Positions 34,599 to 44,439 of a stretch of DNA of 64,000 bases are shown here, piece by piece. Below the pieces are notes generated by a model. It saw nothing but the letters and a program-made list of their open reading frames with translations, had not been told where the DNA came from and did no database searches. The stretch comes from Dyadobacter sp. MSC1_007 (GTDB lineage: Bacteria; Bacteroidota; Bacteroidia; Cytophagales; Spirosomataceae): the NCBI RefSeq assembly GCF_023667495.1, contig NZ_JAMOZL010000016.1:93709-157708 (forward strand), given 5' to 3'. A program made the translations under genes and the position numbers. Each line of letters begins with the position of its first letter. Position 1 is the first letter of the stretch.

Positions 34599-37500
34599 CT
34601 ATTTTTCGATTTGGCTCAATTTTTCCTTAGCCAGTTCAATGGCCTCTTTGTCATCGGAATTCTCGATAATGGAGGTAAGGGTCGCTTTCGCCTGGCCTTT
34701 TTCATTCATACCCATATACACATCCGCGAGCAGGATGAACGAGCGCGCACGCCAGTAATCGTAACCTTCAAACGCCTTTGCCATATCGATGATCGCCGTT
34801 TCAGCTTCTTTGTACTTTTTGTTTTTGTATAGGACCATAGCTGACCAGTAGCTGGCCTCAGCGCCATATTCGTCTTTGGAAGAGGAAATCAATTTCTTGA
34901 ATTCTTCGGCCGCTTTATTTAAATCGCCTTTTTCGTACGGAACCTTGCCCATGTAAAGCTGCGCCTTACCCTGACTGCCCGGTACGATATTACCCATATT
35001 CATGACCTCCTTGGCGTAATAAAGCGTGGAGTCGTAGCTCTTCAATGTATAATAGGTGTCCATCAACCCAACCCACGCCTGCGTCTGCTCTTTTTTGCTT
35101 TCGGCATTGCGGGACAGGATCCGGAAATTAGTTACTGCGTTGTTAAAGTTACCGCGTGCAATTTCCAGTTCAGCTGAGCGCTGAGCAGCCGCAGCGACAA
35201 AAGTCGACCTGTTTTGTTGAACCACTTTACCGAAGTATTCAAGTGCTTCATTGACGCGGCCCGTTTTGTCGTAAGATGATGCTATGAAATAATTGGCATC
35301 ATATTGATGCTTGCTGGCAGGATAACTTTGGATGAATTCCTGCAATGCCTTAATTGCCGGGTCATATTTCTCAGCGTAGTAAAGGTTACGAACGTTATCA
35401 AACTCCACTTCTTCCAGCTTTTCGTTGCCTGGGTTGTTTTTTCGTACTGTGCCAAGCACCTGCGTGAATTCCTCCGGACGCCCAACTGCCGTGTAGCTTT
35501 CCTGGATACCTTCCAATGCACTGCTTGCGGAAGGTGAATCAGAGTATTCAGTCAAAATCTTCCGAAAATCGACGATAGCCTGCTCATACACCTGCAAGTT
35601 ATAATACGACTGTGCCCTGCGGAGTAATGCGGCAGGAATGAGGAGGCTCTTTGGTTTCTCATTGATCATCCTTGTAAAACCCTTCACTGCGGCAGAATAG
35701 CTCTGGTTCTGAAAATCGATATCCGCTAGCTGGAAATACGCATCGTCCAGGTATCTCGATTGTGGATATGAACCGATCAACAGCTCAAACTGCCTGCGCG
35801 CTTCCGCCTCCCTGTTCATATATACATAAGCGCGGGCTTTCTGGAATATCGCGTAATCCTTGTCCACTTTACCTTTCGCCGCCACTTGCTCATACGTGCG
35901 GATGGCCTCGTTGTAGTTCTTGGCAGCCAGATAGCAGTCGGCCAGACGTGAAAACGCATCTTCGATCATTTCTGCTTCCATTCCTTCAATGTTATTGGTA
36001 AAATCCTTGAAGTAGGGAAGTGCCTGGCTGTATTTCTTCTGATTATAATAAATGTAGCCTAATGCATAAAGACTCTTACGGGCGTAAATGCCTGCCTTAG
36101 GATTCTTCGAAATCTGGTTATATAAAGTAGCGGCTTCATCCACACGTTTCAAACCGTATACCGACTCTGCTTTGTAATAGGAAGCCGAATTAAAGAGTTC
36201 AACATCCAGCGGATATTTTAGCGACTTATCAAACATCACCACCGCCTGATCGAACCTGCCTGCATTAAAATCCGTCACACCCTGGTTGTATGTAAGCCTC
36301 TGGTAGGTACTATTTATTTTAGTATTCCTTGTTTTGAGCTCCTCAATGTACTTTATGGCCCCTGCACTGTTGCTTGCGTTGGCATATCCCTCGGCAATTA
36401 GCTCTGTTGCTTCCTCGGTATGCGTGCTTTGAGGGTACTTAGCCAGATAATTGTTCAATTCCTTTACGGCATCGGTGTTATTTCCGAGTTCTAACTGCAC
36501 TTTCGCATGGTTGTATGCCGCTTCTTCTTTGACTGGCTGGTTGAAGTCTAACCTTGCTGCATTATCAAATGCTGTTAAAGCGTTGCTTAATCCATTCGTT
36601 TTTAAGTAGCTGATTCCCAGTATATAAGATGCGTATTGCGAAACAGAGTCCTTGCCATTTCCAACTGGCTTCAAAGAGGCTATTGCACCTTCAAAATTGT
36701 TGTTGCGGAACTGCGCATGGCCGTAATGCAATGCTACTGCCGGAGGCACTGCACCGGGCTTCATTCTCTTGTAGCGCTCATAGGCTTTTACGGCACCGGC
36801 ATAATCCCCTTTCTCATAATAGACCTCGGCAACATACAATGCTACATCATCCAGCTTGGTGTTGCCGCGTTGCTGGGCCAGTACCTTTTCGCCGTATTGC
36901 AGGAGCTCGTCATGTTTTTTAAGTTGGTATAAGGAAGAGATGATCCAGTTGGGCGCTTCGTTCTTATAATAGGCGTGATCCTCAATGCGCCTGAAATCCT
37001 GGTAAGCTTCCTCGAAATTGTTTTTCTGGTAATTGATCACCCCTGCATAGAACGAAGCATCAGCGGCGTTTTCGAAGCCCACCTCATTCTTAACCTGATT
37101 GAACAACGGCAAAGCAAGTTCCGGCTGCTTCGTATTGTAGTAGGCCATGGCCAACTGATAGGTGCTTTCCAGCTTTTTGGCACCGCTACCGGGGAGGTTT
37201 ACTGCTTTATCAAGATAGGTAATGGCCTTTTCATAGTTGCCACGCTCGTAATAGTATTTGCCTAAATCACTGTAAATCAATTGAGCCTTGGGATGTTCTG
37301 CGTGGTTTTTAACAAACCGGTCAACCTGGATCTCTGCTTCGGGATAATTGAGATACAGTCCTGTTACCGCGACATAATATTCAGCGGTCACTTTATTATA
37401 ATCGCTGGTGCTGAGCAATTTATCCTGCGAATTCAGGAATTCCCCGAATTCTTGCCTGGCTGCCACATAGTTGGACTTTTCATAATATTCCAGGCCGTTA

Positions 37501-37610
37501 CGAAAATGAGCTTCCGGCTCCGTAATACTGAGGGTATTCTGGGCCAATACGGAAGACGCGCCAACATATAAAAGCATTCCAAAGGTGGAGGCGCTGTGTT
37601 TAAAAACCAT
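34599..37610 (-). CDS. Large exported tetratricopeptide-repeat protein
   Basis: About 1003 residues from the ATG at 37610, which gives a compact signal peptide (MVFKHSASTFGMLLYVGASSVLAQ). Alternative starts are the ATG at 37658 and a GTG at 37688. Nearly the whole mature protein is TPR/Sel1-like helical pairs (for example YYYERGNYEKAITYLDKAV and AYFQLADIDFQNQSYSAAVKGFTRMI). It is similar in architecture to large periplasmic TPR scaffolds of Bacteroidetes. First gene of an operon with the barrel protein and HU-SPOR, so an envelope assembly role is plausible but unproven. Confidence 0.85.
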   Translation of the reverse strand: MVFKHSASTFGMLLYVGASSVLAQNTLSITEPEAHFRNGLEYYEKSNYVAARQEFGEFLNSQDKLLSTSDYNKVTAEYYVAVTGLYLNYPEAEIQVDRFVKNHAEHPKAQLIYSDLGKYYYERGNYEKAITYLDKAVNLPGSGAKKLESTYQLAMAYYNTKQPELALPLFNQVKNEVGFENAADASFYAGVINYQKNNFEEAYQDFRRIEDHAYYKNEAPNWIISSLYQLKKHDELLQYGEKVLAQQRGNTKLDDVALYVAEVYYEKGDYAGAVKAYERYKRMKPGAVPPAVALHYGHAQFRNNNFEGAIASLKPVGNGKDSVSQYASYILGISYLKTNGLSNALTAFDNAARLDFNQPVKEEAAYNHAKVQLELGNNTDAVKELNNYLAKYPQSTHTEEATELIAEGYANASNSAGAIKYIEELKTRNTKINSTYQRLTYNQGVTDFNAGRFDQAVVMFDKSLKYPLDVELFNSASYYKAESVYGLKRVDEAATLYNQISKNPKAGIYARKSLYALGYIYYNQKKYSQALPYFKDFTNNIEGMEAEMIEDAFSRLADCYLAAKNYNEAIRTYEQVAAKGKVDKDYAIFQKARAYVYMNREAEARRQFELLIGSYPQSRYLDDAYFQLADIDFQNQSYSAAVKGFTRMINEKPKSLLIPAALLRRAQSYYNLQVYEQAIVDFRKILTEYSDSPSASSALEGIQESYTAVGRPEEFTQVLGTVRKNNPGNEKLEEVEFDNVRNLYYAEKYDPAIKALQEFIQSYPASKHQYDANYFIASSYDKTGRVNEALEYFGKVVQQNRSTFVAAAAQRSAELEIARGNFNNAVTNFRILSRNAESKKEQTQAWVGLMDTYYTLKSYDSTLYYAKEVMNMGNIVPGSQGKAQLYMGKVPYEKGDLNKAAEEFKKLISSSKDEYGAEASYWSAMVLYKNKKYKEAETAIIDMAKAFEGYDYWRARSFILLADVYMGMNEKGQAKATLTSIIENSDDKEAIELAKEKLSQIEK

Positions 37611-37770
37611 AGAAACTGGGTTGGTGGAGTTTTGAATTAAGTTTTTGTGATTTACCATATCCTTACAAAAGAGTCTTTTGGCACACACTTACCGCTTAAA
37701 ATTGTTTGCTATCTAACGAAAAGTGATCTAAAACCGTATAAGTGTGCCTATACGAAAGCCGCCAAAAGCC

Positions 37771-38022
37771 TCAAAAAAGCACATTATGACGGATAAGTGT
37801 TCCATTGAAATCCTCATGCATCGTATCAAACCTGCCTGCAACGGCTTTCAGAAACGCTTCATCTATACACGCTTCAATCTGATCGGCACTGTCTACTTCG
37901 TAATCGTCGATTTTGTATGTTTGCTCGTACGTTCCCGACTCTATCTTGATAATGTATTTGTTGTTCCACTGATAGAGACCGATCTTAAATTGTGGGTTTG
38001 GCAAATCCTTGATGTATCGCAT
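37771..38022 (-). CDS. Small conserved-looking hypothetical protein
   Basis: 83 residues starting MRYIKDLPNPQFKIGLYQWNNKYIIKIE and ending FDTMHEDFNGTLIRHNVLF. Soluble, no signal peptide, mixed alpha/beta composition. I prefer this strand over an overlapping plus-strand reading because its residue pattern is protein-like and it starts with ATG directly facing the divergent TPR lipoprotein gene. I recall similar short proteins in Cytophagales but no function. Confidence 0.65.
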   Translation of the reverse strand: MRYIKDLPNPQFKIGLYQWNNKYIIKIESGTYEQTYKIDDYEVDSADQIEACIDEAFLKAVAGRFDTMHEDFNGTLIRHNVLF

Positions 38023-38051
38023 TTAAAGCTTTTGATTTAATTACTACAAGT

Positions 38052-39086
38052 ATGAAGTTCGTATTCAATAACTTACATAAACTAATTATATTAGTACTAA
38101 TTTTGGCAGGATGTTCTGACCAGGACAAGAAGGATGCTGCCGACTTTTTCCTGAAAGGCAATCAGGCCCTAAGCCAAAAGAACTATGCCGAAGCGCTTCG
38201 GCTCTACGACGAAGCAATTGCCAAAAATGCAGATTTTTCCGACGCCTATCTCAATAAGGGGATAACTTTATTGAAATTGGGCAAGCCGAAAGATGCCTAC
38301 GAGACTTTAACAGAAGCGATCCGCATTGACCCTACACTTGTACAGGCAAATCTCGTCAGGGCCGAAGCTGGCCTCGATTTGGGGCGGTTGCGGGAGGCTG
38401 GTGAAGACCTGGCCCGGATCGAAAAGGAATATAATGACTCTACCCGGTTTCATCTCGTAAAAGGAAACCTACTGGACGCCCAGGGAAATGCTTCCCTTGC
38501 AATCCCGGAATATGACCGCGCGCTGCAACTTAGTCGCATTAATACGGAGGCTTATGTAAACCGTGGTGCCGTATATTACCGGATGGGCTCCTATGGACCT
38601 GCCAAAAATGATTTCGAAACCGCAGTGGCCCTGGATCCCTTGCAACCCCAGGCGTTGAACAACCTCGGGCTCATCGCCGTAAAAAGTAGGCAATGGCAAC
38701 AAGCCATCTCCTACTTTGATCAGGTGCTGGACCGAAATCCTGCAGAACCTCTTTCGTTGAATAACAAAGGTTTTGCTTTGCTGCAAACCGGCAAGCCCGA
38801 AGAGGCCAGGAAACTCATCGAGAAGTCGCTGGAACACCTGCCTGCTAACGGTTACGCACTACGTAACCTGGGAATGTATTACGATAAACGGGGATTGCCG
38901 GACCAAGCGCTTAAACAATATCTGAAAGCGATTGAAATTGCTGAACCCGTTGAAATGCTTTACGGTTTAACGGGGCAGGCTTATTTTAAACAAAAAAACA
39001 GGCCAGAAGCCTGTAAGATATGGAAGCAGGGTGTTGTGCTAAAAGATTCCATTTCCATCGCAGAAGCAGCCAAAAACTGCCCTTGA
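38052..39086 (+). CDS. TPR-repeat lipoprotein
   Basis: 344 residues. The signal sequence MKFVFNNLHKLIILVLILAGC ends in lipobox LAGC (Cys21), followed by SDQDKKD, so membrane-anchored. Residues about 28-340 are eight or nine TPR units (AYLNKGITLLKLGKPKDAYETL; ALNNLGLIAVKSRQWQQAISYF). Probably a scaffold or chaperone-like factor in the envelope; no enzymatic motif. Convergent with menD, only 2 bp between the stop codons. Confidence 0.88.
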   Translation: MKFVFNNLHKLIILVLILAGCSDQDKKDAADFFLKGNQALSQKNYAEALRLYDEAIAKNADFSDAYLNKGITLLKLGKPKDAYETLTEAIRIDPTLVQANLVRAEAGLDLGRLREAGEDLARIEKEYNDSTRFHLVKGNLLDAQGNASLAIPEYDRALQLSRINTEAYVNRGAVYYRMGSYGPAKNDFETAVALDPLQPQALNNLGLIAVKSRQWQQAISYFDQVLDRNPAEPLSLNNKGFALLQTGKPEEARKLIEKSLEHLPANGYALRNLGMYYDKRGLPDQALKQYLKAIEIAEPVEMLYGLTGQAYFKQKNRPEACKIWKQGVVLKDSISIAEAAKNCP

Positions 39087-39088
39087 TT

Positions 39089-40801
39089 CTATTGACGGAA
39101 TGCCCGTTTTAAACCTTTCCATGCACGCTCGCTGTCCTCAGGATCGCAGAATACTTCGAACAATGCGATTCCAGGGACGTTAAAAAAAGCGGTTACAGCT
39201 GCGTCAAGCTCAGATAAAGCCGTAACACTGAAATAGGCGACGCCTGAATCTTCAGCGGTTCTCCTGGCTGAAAATCCGTGCCTTGTTTCAAAGAATTTTT
39301 CCAGTTCCCCCAACCCTCTCGGGCCTTCGATCATCCGGAAGATGTTTCCACCTGCATTGTTAAGGACTACGATTTTAAGATTTTGAGGAAGGGATTCTGT
39401 CAGCAGGCCATTGCGGTCATACAAGAAGGCAACGTCACCGACCACCAGCAAAGTCGGCATTTGATTCACCTTCGCCGCTCCGATCGCTGTGCTTACGCAG
39501 CCATCGATTCCGCTGGTGCCGCGATTGGCAAAGACGCCGGAGAAGTGTCCATCGCTGGCCAGTACATTCGCGTAACGGACAGACATGCTATTAGCTACAT
39601 GTAACTCAAACTCAGTACTGGAATACTTAAATATGAAATCTAACACTGTTAAATCACTGAAATAAGTTAGATTTTTAAGATAATCGGCCTTAGTCCGGCG
39701 TGCTTTCGTCTCCATATTAGACCATATCTGTCCATAGGAAGCGTCATTTTCCGGGTCTGAGTTTTGGACAAATAACTGATAATCAATCTTCTCGAAAAGA
39801 TCTTTAAAGAAACCAGTCGGCGTAACCGGGATAATGCGTGTGACCGATTGCGTAGGATCGGCCAGAAAGTTGTCTTGTCCGATATGCCAGTGGTTCTTAG
39901 GAGGATTTTTCCTTAGAAACTGTTTAAATTCTTTTGAAAGAAACGATAATCCGAATGTAACAAGCAGGTCAGGACGCAAATCTGCTGCCTCGGCTGTCGA
40001 TAAAAACAGATCATGATGCTTGATAAAACGATCATCTGCAAGGTTGGAAATACAATCTCCAAGTACCGGAATGCCCCACTCATCGGAAATAGTCGCCAAT
40101 GCTTGGTTCAGCTCATCATTGTGCTTTCCCTGGCCACCTGCGATTAGAATCTTCGGTGAGTCTTCCCACTCTTCCAGCAATTCCTCCCAGGCCTCCTGTG
40201 GCAGTTTTGACTCTGCCAACTGTCTCTTAATAACCCGTATTTGAGAAGATGGCCGCAATTCCTCCGTTTCAACCGGATAAAAAGGCTCCCTGATCGGGAC
40301 ATTGATGTGTACCGGACCATATGGCTGCGAAGCTGCGGCATTGACGGCCTCATTGGTGATCCTGTTGATCGCCCATACTGCGTCGGAGTGCGTATAATCT
40401 GCTGAAATTTCGAAGGAACGCTTCACATGGCGACCGTAAATCTCGTTCTGATAAATTGTTTGCCCGTCGTATTGGTGCAGCCATTCTTTTGGCCTGTCCG
40501 CAGTGAGGACAAGCAGCGGAATTTGTTGAAAAAATGCCTCAGAAACGGCCGGAGCAAAGTTGTAGGCCGCACTGCCTGAGGTACATATCAAAACCACCGG
40601 AGAATCGATTTGCTGGGCTATTCCGAGGGCGATGAATCCCGCCGGGCGCTCATCCATGCACACGTGCGTTTCGAAGCCTCCATGCCTTACAAATGCGAGT
40701 GTTAGCGCCGCACTTCGCGAACCCGGTGAGATAACCACGTGACGAATGCCTTGCTCATAACAGATCGACGCCATGTCGATCAAAGGTTGTAAAATAGCCA
40801 T
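39089..40801 (-). CDS. menD: 2-succinyl-5-enolpyruvyl-6-hydroxy-3-cyclohexene-1-carboxylate synthase
   Basis: Thiamine-diphosphate enzyme of menaquinone synthesis: isochorismate plus 2-oxoglutarate to SEPHCHC. 570 residues. N-terminal pyrimidine-binding domain with VVISPGSRSAALTLAF (22-37) and DERPAGFIALGIA (about 51-63); TPP motif GDVAFLYDRNGL in the C-terminal third; typical NNAGGNIFRMI near 480. Encoded after the sigma factor gene but beyond its terminator; other men genes are not in the window. Confidence 0.97.
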   Translation of the reverse strand: MAILQPLIDMASICYEQGIRHVVISPGSRSAALTLAFVRHGGFETHVCMDERPAGFIALGIAQQIDSPVVLICTSGSAAYNFAPAVSEAFFQQIPLLVLTADRPKEWLHQYDGQTIYQNEIYGRHVKRSFEISADYTHSDAVWAINRITNEAVNAAASQPYGPVHINVPIREPFYPVETEELRPSSQIRVIKRQLAESKLPQEAWEELLEEWEDSPKILIAGGQGKHNDELNQALATISDEWGIPVLGDCISNLADDRFIKHHDLFLSTAEAADLRPDLLVTFGLSFLSKEFKQFLRKNPPKNHWHIGQDNFLADPTQSVTRIIPVTPTGFFKDLFEKIDYQLFVQNSDPENDASYGQIWSNMETKARRTKADYLKNLTYFSDLTVLDFIFKYSSTEFELHVANSMSVRYANVLASDGHFSGVFANRGTSGIDGCVSTAIGAAKVNQMPTLLVVGDVAFLYDRNGLLTESLPQNLKIVVLNNAGGNIFRMIEGPRGLGELEKFFETRHGFSARRTAEDSGVAYFSVTALSELDAAVTAFFNVPGIALFEVFCDPEDSERAWKGLKRAFRQ

Positions 40802-40808
40802 ATCGTAA

Positions 40809-40837
40809 ATAAAAATAGCCTCATTAAGAGGCTATTT
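40809..40837 (-). terminator. Terminator of the sigma factor gene
   Basis: AAATAGCCTC (40813-40822) pairs with GAGGCTATTT (40828-40837), 5-nt loop, T-rich tail on the minus strand, 45 bp after the sigma gene stop and just before menD. Confidence 0.85.
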
Positions 40838-40881
40838 AATTAAACTTCATGAAATCATTTCTGATTCAAGGTAAGACTTTA

Positions 40882-41745
40882 TTAACCCAAATAGGTTTTC
40901 AAAGCTTTGCTTCTCGAAACGTGACGAAGTCTTCTGATCGCCTTTTCTTTAATCTGGCGCACACGCTCGCGGGTAAGGTTGAACTTCTCCCCTATTTCTT
41001 CCAGCGTCATGGCGTGCTCTCCATTTAATCCAAAATACAATGCGATCACGTCGGCTTCCCGTTGTGTCAAAGTGCAAAGTGCCCTTTGTACCTCCTTACG
41101 CAAAGATTCGTTTACCAAACCTGAATCTGGTTTGTCTTCAAGGTCATTTTCAAGTACGTCCAGCAAGCTGTTTTCTTCTCCCTGCACGAACGGAGCGTCC
41201 ATAGAAACGTGCCTTCCTGAGATTTTCATGGTGTCAACCACCTCAGAAGACGAAATTTCAAGTACTTCCGCCAATTCCTCAGGTGATGGCTCACGCTCGA
41301 AGCGCTGTTCCAGCTCTGAGAAAGTTTTTGAAATCTTGTTAAGCGAACCTACACGGTTGAGGGGTAAACGCACGATACGTGACTGCTCAGCGAGCGCCTG
41401 AAGTATCGATTGGCGAATCCACCAAACCGCATATGAGATAAATTTAAATCCCCTTGTTTCGTCAAAACGTTGTGCTGCCTTAATCAAACCAAGGTTTCCC
41501 TCGTTGATAAGGTCCCCTAACGACAATCCCTGATTCTGATATTGTTTTGCAACGGAAACCACAAAACGCAAGTTAGCCTTGGTAAGTCTTTCCAGGGCCA
41601 GCTGGTCTCCATCTCTGATCTTCTGAGCTAACGTCACCTCCTCATCCGGCGTTAGCAAATCCACCTTACCGATTTCCTGCAAATATTTATCTAACGATTG
41701 GCTTTCACGGTTGGTGATTTGCTTACTGATCTTTAGCTGTCTCAT
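40882..41745 (-). CDS. rpoD: Primary sigma factor (RpoD/SigA, short Bacteroidetes type)
   Basis: 287 residues, as usual for Bacteroidetes primary sigma factors, which lack most of region 1.1 and the non-conserved insertion. Region 1.2 about 15-50, region 2 about 55-125 (NLRFVVSVAKQYQNQGLSLGDLINEGNLGLIKA; FISYAVWWIRQSI), region 3 about 135-205, region 4 about 215-280 with HTH LEEIGEKFNLTRERVRQIKEKA. It recognises the TTG/TAnnTTTG promoters seen here at dnaB and the tRNA gene. Downstream of pnp on the same strand, 66 bp away. Confidence 0.97.
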   Translation of the reverse strand: MRQLKISKQITNRESQSLDKYLQEIGKVDLLTPDEEVTLAQKIRDGDQLALERLTKANLRFVVSVAKQYQNQGLSLGDLINEGNLGLIKAAQRFDETRGFKFISYAVWWIRQSILQALAEQSRIVRLPLNRVGSLNKISKTFSELEQRFEREPSPEELAEVLEISSSEVVDTMKISGRHVSMDAPFVQGEENSLLDVLENDLEDKPDSGLVNESLRKEVQRALCTLTQREADVIALYFGLNGEHAMTLEEIGEKFNLTRERVRQIKEKAIRRLRHVSRSKALKTYLG

Positions 41746-41811
41746 CTATATCTTTATTAAGTATGTTATATAACGACGTTCAATACCGTTCCTGTTGAGA
41801 AGAACACTATT

Positions 41812-43947
41812 TTACTCATTTTTGTTCTCCGGCTTCGGTAACAGTACTTTGCGGGATAGGCGGTATTTTCCGGTTTTTTTGTCGATTTCAACAAGCTTAA
41901 CCTGCACTTCTTCCCCTACTTCAAGTACGCCGTCCATCTTCTCCAGACGCTCCCACTTGATCTCGGAAATGTGCAATAAACCGTCTTTGCCCGGAAGGAA
42001 TTCAACGAAAGCTCCGAAAGGCATAATCGACTTCACTTTTCCGGTATAAATTTCCCCGATTTCAGGCACCAGGATGATCCCTTTCACGCGGGCAACCGCT
42101 TTATCCATTGAAGTCTTGTCAGCAGAGAATATACTTACAAATCCCGCGCCGTCTTTCTCTTCGATAGAGATCGTTGCGCCTGATTCTTTCTGGATATCCT
42201 GAACAACTTTTCCGCCAGGCCCGATCACAGCTCCGATCATTTCACGATCGATCTTGATCACGATAGCGCGTGGTGTGTGTGGTTTAAGGTCCGGACGACT
42301 CTCCTTGATGGTTTTATTCATCTCACCCAGGATGTGCAGCCTTCCAGCTTTCGCCTGCATAAGTGCCTCTGTCAATACTTCAAATGAAAGGCCATTGACC
42401 TTCATATCCATCTGACAAGCAGTGATACCCTGCTCGGTTCCGGTTACTTTAAAGTCCATATCTCCCAAATGATCCTCGTCGCCGAGAATATCGGAAAGTA
42501 CCGCATATTTGCCGGTAGCTTCGTCCGAGATAAGTCCCATGGCAATACCTGAAACCGGTGCCTTTATTTTCAACCCAGAATCCATCAATGCAAGCGATCC
42601 TGCGCAAACAGTCGCCATAGATGATGATCCGTTGGATTCAAGAATATCAGAAACGATACGAATTGTATATGGATTGTCTTCAACCGGTGGCAATACCTTT
42701 TTAAGTGCGCGCAATGCAAGATTTCCATGACCTACTTCACGACGACCAGGTCCACGGTTTGGTTTTACTTCACCTGTCGAGAAACCCGGGAAATTGTAAT
42801 GCAGCAAAAACTTGCTGTATCCGTATTTCATCGGGGTATCAACAATCTGCTCGTCCTGCTTTGTACCCAAAGTAACAGTAGTCAGTGACTGGGTTTCTCC
42901 CCTTGTAAACAATGCTGAACCGTGCGCATTTGGAAGGAAATCAATTTCCGAAGCGATAGGTCTTACTTCGTCAAGCTTACGGCCGTCCAAACGTACCCTT
43001 TCGTCCAGCACAAGGCGACGGGATGCTTCCCATACAAGATCATTGAAATAACGCTTTGCAAGGCTTTGGCTTACTTCTTCTTCTTCGGTTATAGTAGTCA
43101 GGAATTCTTCCCATACTGCTTTGAAACCGTCTTTTCTTACTTGCTTGTTGGTAGAACCTCCCTGGGCTACCACATATATTTTATCATAGCAGAAAGATCT
43201 TACGCGTGCTTCCAGTGCTTCATCAGCCGGATCACCTGGATATTCTCTTTTTTCGGTTTTACCAACCGCTGCTTCAAATTCTTTCAATGCAACACATTGG
43301 TCTTTGATAACGGCGTGTGCCACTTTCAAAGCTTCGATCACTTCCTCTTCCGACACTTCGCTCATTTCACCTTCCACCATCGCAATGTCGTTGTAGGTTG
43401 CCCCTACCATCAGTTCGAGGGTAGCGCGCTCCAATGCAGCAGCTCCCGGGTTGACCACGTACTCGCCATCGATTTTGGCAACGCGTACTTCCGAAACCGG
43501 ACCGCCGAACGGAATGTCCGAAGCTGCCAGTGCGGCTGACGCTGCCAATGCAGCCAATGCATCCGGCAATGCTTCCGAATCGCCGGAGATCATCAGAATA
43601 TTTACTTGTACTTCCGCATGGTAATCATCCGGGAACAATGGACGCAAAACGCGGTCCACCAAACGGCTGATCAATACTTCACCGTCGGAAAGCTTTCCTT
43701 CACGACGCTGGAAGCTACCTGGAATACGTCCCGCAGACGCGAATTTCTCCTGGTAATCAACCGATAATGGAAGAAAGTCAAGACCTTCCTTAATATCTTT
43801 ATTAGCAACAACGGTAGCCAGTAACATTGTGTTACCCATTCTGACCACCACCGATCCGTCGGCTTGTTTGGCTAATTTTCCTGTTTCAATTGTGATTTCC
43901 CTGCCGTCTGGTAAGGTTATAGTCTTGGTAACTATATTAAAGAGCAT
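41812..43947 (-). CDS. pnp: Polyribonucleotide nucleotidyltransferase (PNPase)
   Basis: 3'-5' phosphorolytic exoribonuclease and RNA-degradation enzyme. 711 residues: two RNase PH domains (about 10-140 and 310-520, second with GSSSMATVCAGSLALMD), helical domain about 145-230, KH domain about 550-615 (GAVIGPGGKVVQDI) and S1 domain about 620-690 (GEIYTGKVKSIMPFGAFVEFLPGKDGLLHIS). Lies downstream of rpsO, the classic rpsO-pnp order, but a strong terminator lies between them. Confidence 0.98.
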   Translation of the reverse strand: MLFNIVTKTITLPDGREITIETGKLAKQADGSVVVRMGNTMLLATVVANKDIKEGLDFLPLSVDYQEKFASAGRIPGSFQRREGKLSDGEVLISRLVDRVLRPLFPDDYHAEVQVNILMISGDSEALPDALAALAASAALAASDIPFGGPVSEVRVAKIDGEYVVNPGAAALERATLELMVGATYNDIAMVEGEMSEVSEEEVIEALKVAHAVIKDQCVALKEFEAAVGKTEKREYPGDPADEALEARVRSFCYDKIYVVAQGGSTNKQVRKDGFKAVWEEFLTTITEEEEVSQSLAKRYFNDLVWEASRRLVLDERVRLDGRKLDEVRPIASEIDFLPNAHGSALFTRGETQSLTTVTLGTKQDEQIVDTPMKYGYSKFLLHYNFPGFSTGEVKPNRGPGRREVGHGNLALRALKKVLPPVEDNPYTIRIVSDILESNGSSSMATVCAGSLALMDSGLKIKAPVSGIAMGLISDEATGKYAVLSDILGDEDHLGDMDFKVTGTEQGITACQMDMKVNGLSFEVLTEALMQAKAGRLHILGEMNKTIKESRPDLKPHTPRAIVIKIDREMIGAVIGPGGKVVQDIQKESGATISIEEKDGAGFVSIFSADKTSMDKAVARVKGIILVPEIGEIYTGKVKSIMPFGAFVEFLPGKDGLLHISEIKWERLEKMDGVLEVGEEVQVKLVEIDKKTGKYRLSRKVLLPKPENKNE

Positions 43948-44013
43948 AGAATATTTGATTTTTGTAGCTGTGAAACGCCGTCCTGACGCCCCGTTATGTT
44001 CTGTTTTTTCCGC

Positions 44014-44056
44014 AAAAAATCAGGGAACTTTCACAAAGTATGAAGTTCCCTGATTT
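44014..44056 (-). terminator. Terminator of rpsO
   Basis: AAATCAGGGAACTT (44017-44030) pairs perfectly with AAGTTCCCTGATTT (44043-44056): 14 bp with T6 on the minus strand, 4 bp after the rpsO stop. Read-through would be needed for rpsO-pnp cotranscription. Confidence 0.9.
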
Positions 44057-44060
44057 CGAA

Positions 44061-44336
44061 TTACTTACGTATGTTCAGTTCGGCAATAATCGCACGGTAG
44101 CGGTTAATATCTTTTTTGAACAGATAATCCAACAATCTTCTACGCTTACCTACCATTTTCAGGAGGCCCAGACGTGTGTCATTGTCTTTCTTATGCGTCT
44201 TTAAGTGCTCGTTCAAGTAATTGATACGGTACGTAAATAATGCAATTTGTGATTCCGCAGACCCCGTGTCTGCACTTTCCTTTTTAAAACCTTTTGATTC
44301 GAAGATCTCGCTCTTCTTTTCCGCGGTTAAATACAT
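44061..44336 (-). CDS. rpsO: 30S ribosomal protein S15
   Basis: 91 residues, standard length. Binds 16S rRNA central domain early in 30S assembly. Family stretches: DTGSAESQIALFTYRINYLNEHLKTHKKDNDTRLGLLKMVGKRRRLLDYL. Upstream of pnp as in most bacteria. Confidence 0.98.
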   Translation of the reverse strand: MYLTAEKKSEIFESKGFKKESADTGSAESQIALFTYRINYLNEHLKTHKKDNDTRLGLLKMVGKRRRLLDYLFKKDINRYRAIIAELNIRK

Positions 44337-44439
44337 GATTGTAACAACAGATTAAATGGTAAGAAGTATTTTACGGCACCGTGCCGTAAATAAAGCTGCA
44401 AAATTAGAGTTTTATCCCGAGAATAAAAATATAATTTTA

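Noticed and set aside
37744..38040. Plus-strand 98-codon reading overlapping the small minus-strand gene at 37771-38022
   Set aside because: The minus-strand product has a natural residue composition and start, while the plus reading ends inside the intergenic start region of the TPR lipoprotein and is rich in isolated hydrophobic/Cys stretches typical of antisense readings.
43948..44060. A possible rpsO-pnp regulatory RNA in the intergenic region
   Set aside because: The only structure is a perfect 14-bp stem with T6 immediately after rpsO, fully explained as an intrinsic terminator.
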